From the NCBI RefSeq assembly GCF_000368065.1, contig NZ_KB851200.1, forward strand, positions 697,827 through 761,826: a DNA stretch of 64,000 nucleotides. The letters run 5' to 3'. The notes beneath the pieces were generated by a model. The model saw nothing but the letters and a program-made list of their open reading frames with translations, did not search any database and was not told the origin of the DNA. This DNA is from Acinetobacter seifertii. GTDB lineage: Bacteria > Pseudomonadota > Gammaproteobacteria > Pseudomonadales > Moraxellaceae. Of this stretch, positions 18,247 through 26,775 are shown piece after piece (the first letter of the stretch is position 1; the number at the start of each line of letters is the position of its first letter). A program made the position numbers and the translations under genes.

Positions 18247-19335
18247 ATGAAAGCGTCACTCCGTTTACGACTTGATCAACTCTGTGATCGTCATGAAGAA
18301 CTTACCGCATTGCTTGCAGATGCAGAAGTGATTTCCGATAACAAACGTTTCCGTAAACTGTCTCGTGAACATAGTGATTTAAGTGAAATTACCGAAGTTT
18401 GGGGCAAATACCGTCAAGCAGAAGAAGACATTGAAACTGCGGAAATGATGAAGTCGGACCCTGACTTTAAAGATATGGCAGAAGAAGAAATTCAGGCGAA
18501 TAAAGCATTGCTTGAAGAATTAGAGAGCCAGCTCAATATTTTGATGATTCCAAAAGATCCAAATGACTCTAATGCTGCTTATTTAGAAATTCGTGCTGGA
18601 ACAGGTGGTGACGAAGCTGCAATTTTCTCAGGCGATTTGTTCCGTATGTACAGCAAATATGCCGAGACACAAGGCTGGCGTATCGAAGTCCTTTCTGAAA
18701 ATGAAGGCGAACATGGTGGCTTTAAAGAAGTCATTTGCCGTGTAGATGGTGATGGTGTTTATGGCCGCTTGAAGTTTGAAAGTGGTGCGCACCGCGTACA
18801 ACGTGTGCCAGCGACTGAATCACAAGGTCGTGTACATACTTCAGCTTGTACAGTTGCAATTTTGCCTGAAATTGATGTTGATACTAACGTTGAAATTAAC
18901 CCAGCAGATTTACGTATTGATACTTACCGTGCATCTGGTGCGGGTGGTCAGCACATTAACAAAACTGATTCGGCAGTACGTATTACGCACATCCCAACGG
19001 GTACAGTTGTTGAATGCCAAGAAGAACGTTCACAGCATAAAAACAAAGCTAAAGCGATGGCCTTGTTAGTATCACGTTTAGAAAATGCAAAACGTGCAGC
19101 AGCCGATGCAGCGACTTCTGAAATGCGCCGTGATTTAGTTGGCTCTGGTGACCGTTCTGAACGTATTCGTACGTATAACTACCCGCAAGGTCGTATGACT
19201 GATCACCGTATTAACCTAACTTTATATAAGTTAGATGCAATCATGGAAGGCGATTTAACTGAATTGCTCGATAGCTTACATCGTGAATATCAAGCAGATC
19301 AGCTTGCAATGCTTGCACAGGAAAATGGCGGCTAA
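18247..19335 (+). CDS. prfA: Peptide chain release factor 1
   Basis: Recognises UAA and UAG stop codons and triggers release of the finished protein. At 362 residues it is full length. The codon-recognition motif PAT (in [10 protein letters not shown]) marks it as RF1 rather than RF2 (SPF). The catalytic GGQ loop is in [17 protein letters not shown], whose Gln is the methylation target of PrmC. The stop codon overlaps the prmC start by one base (TAATG), the usual prfA-prmC pairing. No strong ribosome site is visible before the ATG. Confidence 0.98.
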   Translation: MKASLRLRLDQLCDRHEELTALLADAEVISDNKRFRKLSREHSDLSEITEVWGKYRQAEEDIETAEMMKSDPDFKDMAEEEIQANKALLEELESQLNILMIPKDPNDSNAAYLEIRAGTGGDEAAIFSGDLFRMYSKYAETQGWRIEVLSENEGEHGGFKEVICRVDGDGVYGRLKFESGAHRVQRVPATESQGRVHTSACTVAILPEIDVDTNVEINPADLRIDTYRASGAGGQHINKTDSAVRITHIPTGTVVECQEERSQHKNKAKAMALLVSRLENAKRAAADAATSEMRRDLVGSGDRSERIRTYNYPQGRMTDHRINLTLYKLDAIMEGDLTELLDSLHREYQADQLAMLAQENGG

Positions 19336-20147
19336 TGAATATTGCTCAAGCGCTTGCAATTCGTGGTGAGCCTGACAGTTATGAACGACAAGAAAATGCT
19401 TGGCTGCTTGAGCATTTTCTAAAAATCAATTCGCTTGAATTAAAGTTTAGACTTGAGCAAGAGTTAACAGCCCAGCAAGAGCAAGACTATGTAGCTGGTC
19501 TTGAACGTATCCAAAATGGTGAACCTTTAGCTTATGTGACGGGTTCACAACCATTTTGGACACTCGATTTAAAAGTAACATCTGATACTTTAGTACCACG
19601 TCCGGATACTGAGGTTTTGGTTGAAACTGTTTTAAATCTAAATTTGCCAAATAACGCAAATATTGTGGATTTGGGAACAGGGACAGGGGCAATTGCACTT
19701 GCATTAGCGAGTGAACGTCCAGATTGGCAGATAACCGCAACTGATATTTATGCGCCTACTTTAGATGTCGCAAAAGAAAATGCACAAGCTCATAATTTAC
19801 AACGTGTGAAATTCGCTTGCGGCGCGTGGTTTGAGGCGCTAGAGCCACAAAAGTTTGATTTAATTGTTTCTAATCCGCCGTATATCGACCCTGAAGATGA
19901 ACACATGCAAGCTTTGGCAACAGAACCGCGCCGTGCATTGGTTGCAGACCATCAGGGACTGGCTGATATTGAAATTATTATTGCTCAAGGGAAAAACTGG
20001 TTAAAACCACAAGGCTGGATTGCATTAGAGCATGGTTATGATCAGGGGCAAGCTGTTCGAGATCTTTTCACAGAGCATGGTTTTAGCCAAATTAAAACTA
20101 TTCAAGATTATGGCCAAAATGATCGAGTCACTTTGGCATCATTATAA
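19335..20147 (+). CDS. prmC: Release factor glutamine methyltransferase
   Basis: S-adenosylmethionine-dependent enzyme that N5-methylates the GGQ glutamine of release factors RF1 and RF2, increasing termination efficiency. It has 270 residues with an N-terminal helical substrate domain (about 1-75), the PLAYVTGSQPFW linker, the SAM-binding motif VDLGTGTGAIALALA and the catalytic SNPPYIDPED. Translational coupling with prfA by a one-base overlap gives independent support. Confidence 0.97.
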   Translation: MNIAQALAIRGEPDSYERQENAWLLEHFLKINSLELKFRLEQELTAQQEQDYVAGLERIQNGEPLAYVTGSQPFWTLDLKVTSDTLVPRPDTEVLVETVLNLNLPNNANIVDLGTGTGAIALALASERPDWQITATDIYAPTLDVAKENAQAHNLQRVKFACGAWFEALEPQKFDLIVSNPPYIDPEDEHMQALATEPRRALVADHQGLADIEIIIAQGKNWLKPQGWIALEHGYDQGQAVRDLFTEHGFSQIKTIQDYGQNDRVTLASL

Positions 20148-20163
20148 GTAAAATGGAAACTAT

Positions 20164-21189
20164 TTAAGCGGAGCTAAGAGTAGCTTCTCGGTAAGCACCT
20201 GGGCTGATACCTGTCCATTTTTTAAAAGCACGGTGAAAAGCACTCGGGTCATGGAAATTTAAGTCTTCACTAATGTCTTGTATTGAATCATTGCTTTTAC
20301 TTAAGCGTTCAATCGCAATATCACAGCGAATTTCATTTTTAATTTGCTGATAACTTACTCCTTCATGTTTGAGGCGTCGTTGAACAGTAGCTTCTGAAAT
20401 ATTGAGTTGCTGCGCGACATCTTTGAGTTCAGGCCATTGGGATGGGTGAAGTTTTAATAAATGACGACGAATAAGAACGCTCAAGGCATTTTCATTTTTA
20501 AAACGAACCAAAAGATTCTGTGGAGTTTGTTCTAAAAAATCATAAAGCGCTTTTTTATCTTTTTTAATTTTAATATCTAAATAGTGGGCATCAAACTCAA
20601 CCTGATTTATCTCGGCATTAAATTGTATATTTTCACAGAAACGAACTAGATAATCTTGAATATCGTTTGGTTTTGAACAGCGTACAGCAATACTGTTTAA
20701 ACTAATTCGCTGGTCTATTAACCAGCACATAAGCCCATGTACCAACATTAAAAAGGTTGCGTAAGTAAACATACGTTTAGGTTGTTCACGATCACGAATG
20801 ACCAAATAAGCTTTTTCTTGTTCTCGAATTAACTCTCCACGCATATCATCTAAAACGAAGTTAAAAAACTTCAAAATATCGTAGAGAGCCTTTTCTAAAG
20901 TTTCAGCCGTACTGACGAGTTTTGTAAGTAATTTATAGCTGCCACGACGCATAGGGTGGCTATCCATCCCAAAAAACTCGTCATTCATGGCATTAGCAAG
21001 TTCTATCCATAATTGTGCATACGTTCCTACCGGAACACGGGCTTTGGGTGTCATGAGCAATTCAGCAGGAATGCCAGCTTTATTCAAAATGATTTGAGTA
21101 TTTAGACCCTTGGCATAAGCCGCACTTAATGCTTCATGTACCAGTGCAATCGAAATTGTTCCTTTACTTAAAGAAGATTGGACAACCAT
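20164..21189 (-). CDS. AraC-family transcriptional regulator
   Basis: A 341-residue regulator with an N-terminal ligand-binding region of the OruR/ArgR-like type (about 20-210) and two helix-turn-helix motifs in the last 100 residues. The end LNFHDPSAFHRAFKKWTG is the family signature. It is transcribed divergently from a short-chain dehydrogenase and acyl-CoA dehydrogenase pair across a 166-base gap that contains a perfect 14-base palindrome. Control of that acyl-CoA operon is therefore the simplest guess, but it is inference. The inducer is unknown. It runs convergent to prmC with only 16 bases between and no clear terminator. Confidence 0.9.
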   Translation of the reverse strand: MVVQSSLSKGTISIALVHEALSAAYAKGLNTQIILNKAGIPAELLMTPKARVPVGTYAQLWIELANAMNDEFFGMDSHPMRRGSYKLLTKLVSTAETLEKALYDILKFFNFVLDDMRGELIREQEKAYLVIRDREQPKRMFTYATFLMLVHGLMCWLIDQRISLNSIAVRCSKPNDIQDYLVRFCENIQFNAEINQVEFDAHYLDIKIKKDKKALYDFLEQTPQNLLVRFKNENALSVLIRRHLLKLHPSQWPELKDVAQQLNISEATVQRRLKHEGVSYQQIKNEIRCDIAIERLSKSNDSIQDISEDLNFHDPSAFHRAFKKWTGISPGAYREATLSSA

Positions 21190-21219
21190 GTCAAAGACTC
21201 ATTTTTTTACGTATTTCAA

Positions 21220-21233
21220 ATGAAATATTTCAT
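21220..21233. promoter_or_regulatory. Perfect palindrome between the AraC gene and the acyl-CoA genes
   Basis: ATGAAATATTTCAT is an exact 14-base dyad located 31 bases from the AraC-type gene start and 123 bases before the SDR start. It could be an operator. AraC proteins usually bind direct repeats rather than dyads, so it may belong to another regulator or be chance in AT-rich DNA. Confidence 0.35.
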
Positions 21234-21355
21234 ATTCAAAATTTGGATTGATCAAAAGCTGCAAGCATTTTGAGGTTTTTTGAAATTGTATCGGAAAAAA
21301 ACAACTTTTACTCTCACTACTAAGGTTAAAGAACATTTCTATAGGACGTTACATA

Positions 21356-22126
21356 ATGAAAATTCAAGGAAAACATTTCGTGATTACAGGTGGTGGCTCT
21401 GGTTTAGGGGCTGCAACTGCTGAGTATTTGGTAAAGCAGGGTGCCTCAGTCACATTAGTAGACATGAATGTAGAAGCAGGTGAGCAGCAGGCGAAACAGT
21501 TAGGGCCAAAAGCTGACTTTGTAAAACTTGATGTAACCGATGAAGCAGCTGCTGAGCAATTCTTTAAAGATGTGTTGGCTAAACATGGTTATTTGCATGG
21601 TTTGGTGAACTGTGCAGGTATTGGCCCTTCTGCGAAAGTAGTTGGCCGTGAGGGCGTTCATGACTTGGGGTTATTTGCAAAGACTTTAAATATTAATGTC
21701 ACAGGTACATTTAACATGCTGCGTTTTGCAGCAGATGCAATGAGTAAAAATACAGTTGAAGAAGGTGAAGAGGACCGTGGTGTCATTGTTAACACTGCGT
21801 CTGTTGCGGCATTTGATGGCCAAATTGGACAAGCAGCTTATTCTGCATCTAAAGGCGCCATTGTGGCGATGACTTTACCAATTGCTCGTGAGCTTGCGCG
21901 ACATGCCATTCGTATTATGACCATTGCACCGGGAATTATGGAAACTCCAATGCTTAAGGGTATGCCGCAAAATGTACAAGATGCTTTGGGGCAAATGGTT
22001 CCGTATCCATCTCGTTTAGGAAAACCAGAAGAGTTTGCTCGTTTGGTTGCGCATATTGCTGAAAATTCCTATTTAAATGGTGAAGTTATCCGTCTAGATG
22101 GTGCAATTCGCATGGCAGCAAAATAA
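21356..22126 (+). CDS. SDR-family 3-hydroxyacyl-CoA dehydrogenase
   Basis: NAD-dependent short-chain dehydrogenase of 256 residues, most like the HSD17B10 type that oxidises 3-hydroxyacyl-CoA (including 2-methyl-3-hydroxybutyryl-CoA). Visible are the cofactor loop TGGGSGLGAA, the acidic residue after strand 2 (VDMN) favouring NAD, NCAGIGPSAKV, the catalytic Ser in NTASVAAFDG, and YSASKG with Tyr and Lys. It is followed after 18 bases by an acyl-CoA dehydrogenase gene with a strong ribosome site, so both likely act in one degradative pathway for a fatty or branched acyl-CoA. The exact substrate is not determined. Confidence 0.9.
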   Translation: MKIQGKHFVITGGGSGLGAATAEYLVKQGASVTLVDMNVEAGEQQAKQLGPKADFVKLDVTDEAAAEQFFKDVLAKHGYLHGLVNCAGIGPSAKVVGREGVHDLGLFAKTLNINVTGTFNMLRFAADAMSKNTVEEGEEDRGVIVNTASVAAFDGQIGQAAYSASKGAIVAMTLPIARELARHAIRIMTIAPGIMETPMLKGMPQNVQDALGQMVPYPSRLGKPEEFARLVAHIAENSYLNGEVIRLDGAIRMAAK

Positions 22127-22144
22127 TAAAATAAGGAGGTTGAA

Positions 22145-23281
22145 ATGATTCTAAATGCTGAACAAAGCATGGTTCAGGAGATGATGCGTAACTATGCGCA
22201 AAATCAGTTAAAACCAACAGCTGCCCATCGCGATAAGACCCATGAATTTCCGGCTCAGGAGTTAAAAGATTTAGGTGCACTAGGCGCTATGGGAATGACT
22301 GTGCCCGATGAATGGGGCGGTGCCGGAATGGACTATGTTTCTTTGGTGCTTGCGATTGAAGAAATTGCCGCAGGTGATGGTGCTATTTCGACAATCGTCA
22401 GTGTTCAAAATTCATTGATTTGCGGTATTACACTGGCATACGGTTCAGAGCAGCAAAAACAAACCTATTTGCCAAAATTTGCCTCTGGCGAATGGCTAGG
22501 GTGCTTTTGTTTAACTGAGCCACATGTCGGTTCCGATGCGAGCGCGATTTTATGTAAAGCCGAGCGAGATGGCGACTATTGGGTGCTCAATGGTGTAAAG
22601 CAATTTATTACCAGTGGTAAAAATGCTCAAGTGGCTTTGGTGTTTGCGGTTACAGATAAACAGGCTGGCAAAAAGGGCATTTCATGCTTTCTTGTACCTA
22701 CGAATACGCAAGGTTACTTGGTCACTCGTATTGAAGACAAAATGGGTCAACATGCTTCGGACACCGCAACCATTACGCTTGAAGACTGCCGGATTCCTTT
22801 AGAAAATTTGGCGGGACAAGAAGGTGAAGGTTATAAAATTGCGCTATCTAATTTAGCGGCTGGTCGTATTGGTATTGCGGCTCAATCTGTTGGTATGGCA
22901 AGAGCTGCTTTTGATGCTGCTGTCCAATACGCAAATGAACGTAAGGCCTTTGGTGTAGAACTGGTTCAGCATCAGGCGGTTGGTTTTCGCTTAGCAGATA
23001 TGGCAACCCAGATTGAAGCGGCACATCAGCTGGTTTTACATGCTGCGACTTTAAAAGATGCAGAGCTACCTTGTTTAAAAGAAGCCTCAATGGCGAAACT
23101 CTTTGCATCAACTATGGCTGAGCGAGTATGTTCGGATGCAATTCAGATTCATGGCGGTTATGGCTACGTTAGTGATTTCCCTGTTGAGAGAATTTATCGT
23201 GATGTTCGTGTAAGCCAGATTTATGAAGGTGCTTCTGATATTCAGCGCTTGGTGATTGCTCGCGAAGTGGCTCAAGTTTAG
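22145..23281 (+). CDS. Acyl-CoA dehydrogenase
   Basis: FAD enzyme that introduces the alpha-beta double bond in acyl-CoA, the first step of beta-oxidation. The 378-residue length and the motifs GCFCLTEPHVGSDAS, FITSGKNAQ and QIHGGYGYVSDFPVERIYRD are typical. The catalytic Glu is in YEGASDIQ near residue 360, the position used by short- and medium-chain enzymes. A strong AAGGAGG site lies five bases before the ATG. It forms an operon with the SDR gene and probably works with the acyl-CoA synthetase 220 bases downstream. Chain length and branching preference are unknown. Confidence 0.92.
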   Translation: MILNAEQSMVQEMMRNYAQNQLKPTAAHRDKTHEFPAQELKDLGALGAMGMTVPDEWGGAGMDYVSLVLAIEEIAAGDGAISTIVSVQNSLICGITLAYGSEQQKQTYLPKFASGEWLGCFCLTEPHVGSDASAILCKAERDGDYWVLNGVKQFITSGKNAQVALVFAVTDKQAGKKGISCFLVPTNTQGYLVTRIEDKMGQHASDTATITLEDCRIPLENLAGQEGEGYKIALSNLAAGRIGIAAQSVGMARAAFDAAVQYANERKAFGVELVQHQAVGFRLADMATQIEAAHQLVLHAATLKDAELPCLKEASMAKLFASTMAERVCSDAIQIHGGYGYVSDFPVERIYRDVRVSQIYEGASDIQRLVIAREVAQV

Positions 23282-23312
23282 ATCATAAGGTATTGAGTTT
23301 TTAAACTTAAAA

Positions 23313-23349
23313 CTGCAAGAAGCCGCATGCCATGTGCGGTTTCTTGCAA
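23313..23349 (+). terminator. Strong hairpin without T-run after the acyl-CoA dehydrogenase gene
   Basis: The arms TGCAAGAAGCCGCA (23314-23327) and TGCGGTTTCTTGCA (23335-23348) form a 14-pair stem with one G-T pair and a seven-base loop. No T-run follows, so it may mark a processed or protected 3' end rather than a classical terminator. It begins about 30 bases after the stop codon. Confidence 0.6.
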
Positions 23350-23501
23350 TTGAAATCATGCATTTTTGCTATTAGTTTTGTTTGAAATAGATGGAAAAGT
23401 TGAAGAAATATTCTTCGAGCTTTAGCTAAAACAATAACAGTCAGGACAGATTTTGTGGCCTTACACAAAATTAATCATCAAACGGAATGAAGGTGAGCAT
23501 C

Positions 23502-25130
23502 ATGAAAACTTTGGCAGAAGCTTATCAGCAATTTGATCTTGCACAACTCATTGAAGAGCAACTTGTTGGGTACCCCCAAGCGATAAATGCTTATGTTGAG
23601 TGCTGTGAGCGTTATGTAGGAAAAAATAAAACAGCGCTCATTTGGGAAGGAAAAAACGGACAGGCAGAGCACTATACGTTCGAACAACTTGCTGAACTTT
23701 CTGGAAAACTTGCTAACTTCTTTAAAGCACAAGGAATTCAAGCTGGAGATTGTATTGCAGGACTTCTACCAAGAACGCCTGAGTTATTAATTACAATTTT
23801 GGCAGCGTGGCGTATAGGCGCTATTTATCAGCCTTTATTTACTGCCTTTGAAGCAAAATCGATTGATCACCGTATTACGACTGCTCAAACTAAATTGATT
23901 GTGACCAATGATGAACAGCGTCCTAAACTGAATACTTTAAATGTTCCGGTTATTGTCACTGTTCATCAGACTGGTCCTTTGTCTGAGCATGACTTTGATT
24001 TTTGGCAATCTTTACAACGCTATTCTGAGCAATTTGAGCCAGTTAGTCGTAGCTTTGAAGATGACTTTTTAATGATGTTTACCTCTGGTACAACTGGACT
24101 TGCGAAGTCTGTACCCGTTCCACTAAAAGCAATTTTAGCATTTAAAGGTTATATGACCCATGCTGTCGATTTGCGTGAAGAGGATATGTTCTGGAATTTA
24201 GCAGATCCGGGCTGGGCATATGGTTTGTACTATGGCATTATCGGGCCTTTAAGCTTGGGGCATAGCATTATTATGGATGAGCGTTCATTTAATGTAGATC
24301 AGGCAATAGAATTAATTAAAAAATATAAAGTAAGTAATTTAACTGGTTCGCCTACAGCATTTCGAATGTTCTTTGGGTTTAAGGAAAAATTTGACCCTTC
24401 AATTAAACAACATTTACGCGTAGTGAGTAGTGCAGGTGAGCCATTAACTCCTGAGGTTGTGAACTGGTTCAAGCAGGATTTAGAGGTCAATATTTTCGAT
24501 CAATATGGCCAAACTGAGCTAGGGATGGTGATTGCAAATCATCATGCGCTTGAGCATCTATTAAAAGTAGGTTCAGCTGGTTTCGCAATTCCTGGACATC
24601 GTTTTGCGGTGTTAGACCAAAATTATCAAGAATTACCAACTGGTGGTGTGGGTATCTTGGCGATGGACTCGGAGCAATCTCCATTGATGTGGTTTAAAGG
24701 TTATGGTGGCAATAATCGAAAATCGTTTGTTGGCAAATATTATTTAACTGGTGACACGGTCACTTTAAACGAACATGGTGGCATTGATTTTGTAGGGCGT
24801 GTTGACGATGTCATTACAACCTCGGGCTATAGAGTTGGACCATTCGATGTTGAAAGTACTTTATTAGAGTGTGAGGCGGTATTAGAGTCAGCCGTAATTG
24901 GTAAGCCAGATCCAGAACGAACCGAAATAGTAAAAGCTTTTGTGGTACTTAAGCCTGCTTATCAAGCGTGTGAAACATTAAAAGATAAGTTACAGCAATA
25001 TGTTCGTAACCGTTTATCTCGTCATGCGTATCCAAAAGAAATTGAGTTTGTGGATAGTCTGCCGAAAACCACGAGCGGAAAAATTCAAAGAGGATTATTG
25101 AAGCAGCAAGAAATTGCAAAAATGCAGTAA
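23502..25130 (+). CDS. AMP-dependent acyl-CoA synthetase
   Basis: Activates a carboxylic acid to acyl-CoA through an acyl-adenylate (ANL superfamily). The length is 542 residues from the chosen ATG, which has an AAGGTGAG site at proper spacing; an in-frame ATG five codons earlier lacks one. Motifs are MMFTSGTTGLAKSVP (the phosphate loop, here with LAKS instead of the common LPKG), DQYGQTELG, the ATP-ribose Asp in YYLTGDTV, and the C-terminal hinge and Lys in PKTTSGKIQR. It follows the SDR/acyl-CoA dehydrogenase pair, suggesting it supplies their substrate. The acid used is not known; the overall look is of an acetate/medium-chain type enzyme. Confidence 0.9.
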   Translation: MKTLAEAYQQFDLAQLIEEQLVGYPQAINAYVECCERYVGKNKTALIWEGKNGQAEHYTFEQLAELSGKLANFFKAQGIQAGDCIAGLLPRTPELLITILAAWRIGAIYQPLFTAFEAKSIDHRITTAQTKLIVTNDEQRPKLNTLNVPVIVTVHQTGPLSEHDFDFWQSLQRYSEQFEPVSRSFEDDFLMMFTSGTTGLAKSVPVPLKAILAFKGYMTHAVDLREEDMFWNLADPGWAYGLYYGIIGPLSLGHSIIMDERSFNVDQAIELIKKYKVSNLTGSPTAFRMFFGFKEKFDPSIKQHLRVVSSAGEPLTPEVVNWFKQDLEVNIFDQYGQTELGMVIANHHALEHLLKVGSAGFAIPGHRFAVLDQNYQELPTGGVGILAMDSEQSPLMWFKGYGGNNRKSFVGKYYLTGDTVTLNEHGGIDFVGRVDDVITTSGYRVGPFDVESTLLECEAVLESAVIGKPDPERTEIVKAFVVLKPAYQACETLKDKLQQYVRNRLSRHAYPKEIEFVDSLPKTTSGKIQRGLLKQQEIAKMQ

Positions 25131-25150
25131 GCCTATGCAAGCTAAATTGA

Positions 25151-25186
25151 ATAAAGGGAAATATTTAAATATTTCCCTTTATTTTT
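25151..25186 (+). terminator. Bidirectional terminator after the acyl-CoA synthetase gene
   Basis: A perfect palindrome spans 25151-25182, built on the arms AAAGGGAAATA and TATTTCCCTTT, followed by ATTTTTAT. It lies between two convergent genes (ends at 25130 and 25190) and can serve both. Confidence 0.85.
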
Positions 25187-25189
25187 ATC

Positions 25190-25768
25190 TTAAAGATCAG
25201 CTTTCACTTCTTCACCAATTAAGTAAAACGTTCCACCTGCAATATAATGCAGGCTTCGAAGTTCTTTTGGCGCATCTTGAAAATGCCAGTGCCCATCTCT
25301 AAAAACGCGACTATCTGCCCATGCACCTACAACAGAACCAATAAATAAATCATGAACTGACTGATTATGCGGTTCAGGAATAAGTTTACAAACCAGCCAT
25401 GCGATACAACGTGATACAAGTGGGCTACTCAGGTCTTCTTGATAGAATAGTTCAACTCCACAGTGTTCAAGTTTTTGTGGGTCATCCAACTTACTAATGG
25501 TTCCAAGTTGCTTGGTCATATTAAGCTGTGCATAGCAAGGAACTTGTAGGGTGAAGTAACCACTTTGCTCAACAAGCTGTCGAGTTTTCGTACTTTTATC
25601 TAAAACTACAGACACTTTGGCAGGCTTAAATTCTAAGGCACATGCCCATGCGGCAGCCATTACATTGCGGTCATCACCATGTTGTGCAGAAACCAACACA
25701 GTTGGACCATGATTTAATAAACGATAAGCTTTTTCTAACTCTACTGGTGCAATATATGATTGGGACAT
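25190..25768 (-). CDS. Flavin reductase-like FMN-binding protein
   Basis: A protein of the flavin reductase-like split-barrel family, 192 residues from the ATG at 25768; a TTG six codons upstream is a weaker alternative. Family features are the GPTVLVSAQHGDDRNVMAAAW opening (FMN phosphate side), the PAKVSVVLDKSTKTRQLVEQ segment and the HDLFIGSVVGAW stretch. Such proteins reduce or bind FMN, or act as oxidoreductases of unknown substrate. It is convergent with the acyl-CoA synthetase and seems unlinked to it in function. Confidence 0.85.
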   Translation of the reverse strand: MSQSYIAPVELEKAYRLLNHGPTVLVSAQHGDDRNVMAAAWACALEFKPAKVSVVLDKSTKTRQLVEQSGYFTLQVPCYAQLNMTKQLGTISKLDDPQKLEHCGVELFYQEDLSSPLVSRCIAWLVCKLIPEPHNQSVHDLFIGSVVGAWADSRVFRDGHWHFQDAPKELRSLHYIAGGTFYLIGEEVKADL

Positions 25769-25940
25769 ATTTAGCCTAAGTAACAAAGAAACTAATTCGT
25801 TCTATTGTTGCAGAAAGTTTGAAAGAAGTAATGTGAACAATAGAGCAGTAACCGAATAAAAAACTGTTTCTATTTTATAGCTTTCATAATAATTAACTTA
25901 GTCATAAAATCATTTGGCTTCTAAGTGAAAGGATTAAAGT

Positions 25941-26717
25941 GTGACCGAGCTTCAAGATATCGATTTTGTAGAGTTAAGTGATGAAGAAATGCATCTCTAT
26001 AGCCGTCAGATTTTACTTGATGGATGGGATATTGAAGCTCAGGAAAAGCTCAAACTTGCTAATGTAATGATTATCGGCGCTGGTGGCATAGGCTGTAGCA
26101 GTGCAGAACTACTCGCACGAGCAGGGGTTGGGAAAATTACACTCATTGATGCAGATACCATTGAGATAAGTAATTTACAGCGCCAAATCGCATTTGGTCA
26201 TGAAGATATTGGTCGCTATAAAGCTGAAGTTTTGGCAAAACGGTTACAGAAAATTAACCCTTATATCTGTGTTGAATACTTTAATGAACGTTTAGACGAA
26301 CATAACATTGATAGACTTGTTGAACACCAAGATGTGGTTTTAGATGGCTGTGATAACTTTACAACTCGTTATTTAGTGAATAGCGCTTGTAAGAAACATC
26401 AGGTCGCATTAATTAGTGCTTCTGCAATTGGCTTTCAGGCGCAAATGTTTATGGTTGAGAGTGATTCTGCTTGTTATGAATGTTTGTTCCCCAAAGAACA
26501 ACATGACAATGAAGGATTGCGATGTGCTGAGTCAGGAGTGCTTGCAACAACTCCTGTAATGATAGCGTCATTACAAGCACATCACACTTTGCTTTATTTA
26601 GGGCTAAATCGTACGCCGTTAAAACAGAAACTGCTACTTTGGGATGGGTTAACGATGACACAACGCATTGTTAATTTTGATAAAGATATAAATTGTCCAC
26701 TTTGTCAGGCAAGCTAA
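25941..26717 (+). CDS. moeB: MoeB/ThiF-family adenylyltransferase
   Basis: E1-like enzyme that adenylates the C-terminus of a small sulfur-carrier protein (MoaD for molybdopterin or ThiS for thiamine). It has 258 residues and starts at GTG, preceded by AAGGA at good spacing. The nucleotide loop IIGAGGIGCSSAEL is near residues 45-58, followed by DADTIEISNLQRQIAF with the catalytic Arg. Two CxxC pairs (CYEC near 176 and CPLC near 252) form the structural zinc site. No rhodanese domain is fused. MoeB is the most likely of the two roles, but ThiF cannot be excluded from sequence alone. Confidence 0.85.
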   Translation: MTELQDIDFVELSDEEMHLYSRQILLDGWDIEAQEKLKLANVMIIGAGGIGCSSAELLARAGVGKITLIDADTIEISNLQRQIAFGHEDIGRYKAEVLAKRLQKINPYICVEYFNERLDEHNIDRLVEHQDVVLDGCDNFTTRYLVNSACKKHQVALISASAIGFQAQMFMVESDSACYECLFPKEQHDNEGLRCAESGVLATTPVMIASLQAHHTLLYLGLNRTPLKQKLLLWDGLTMTQRIVNFDKDINCPLCQAS

Positions 26718-26775
26718 TCAGCAAATAAAGCAAAATTTGCTACACTTGAGACGAATATTCTGGTTCTAAAGAAAT

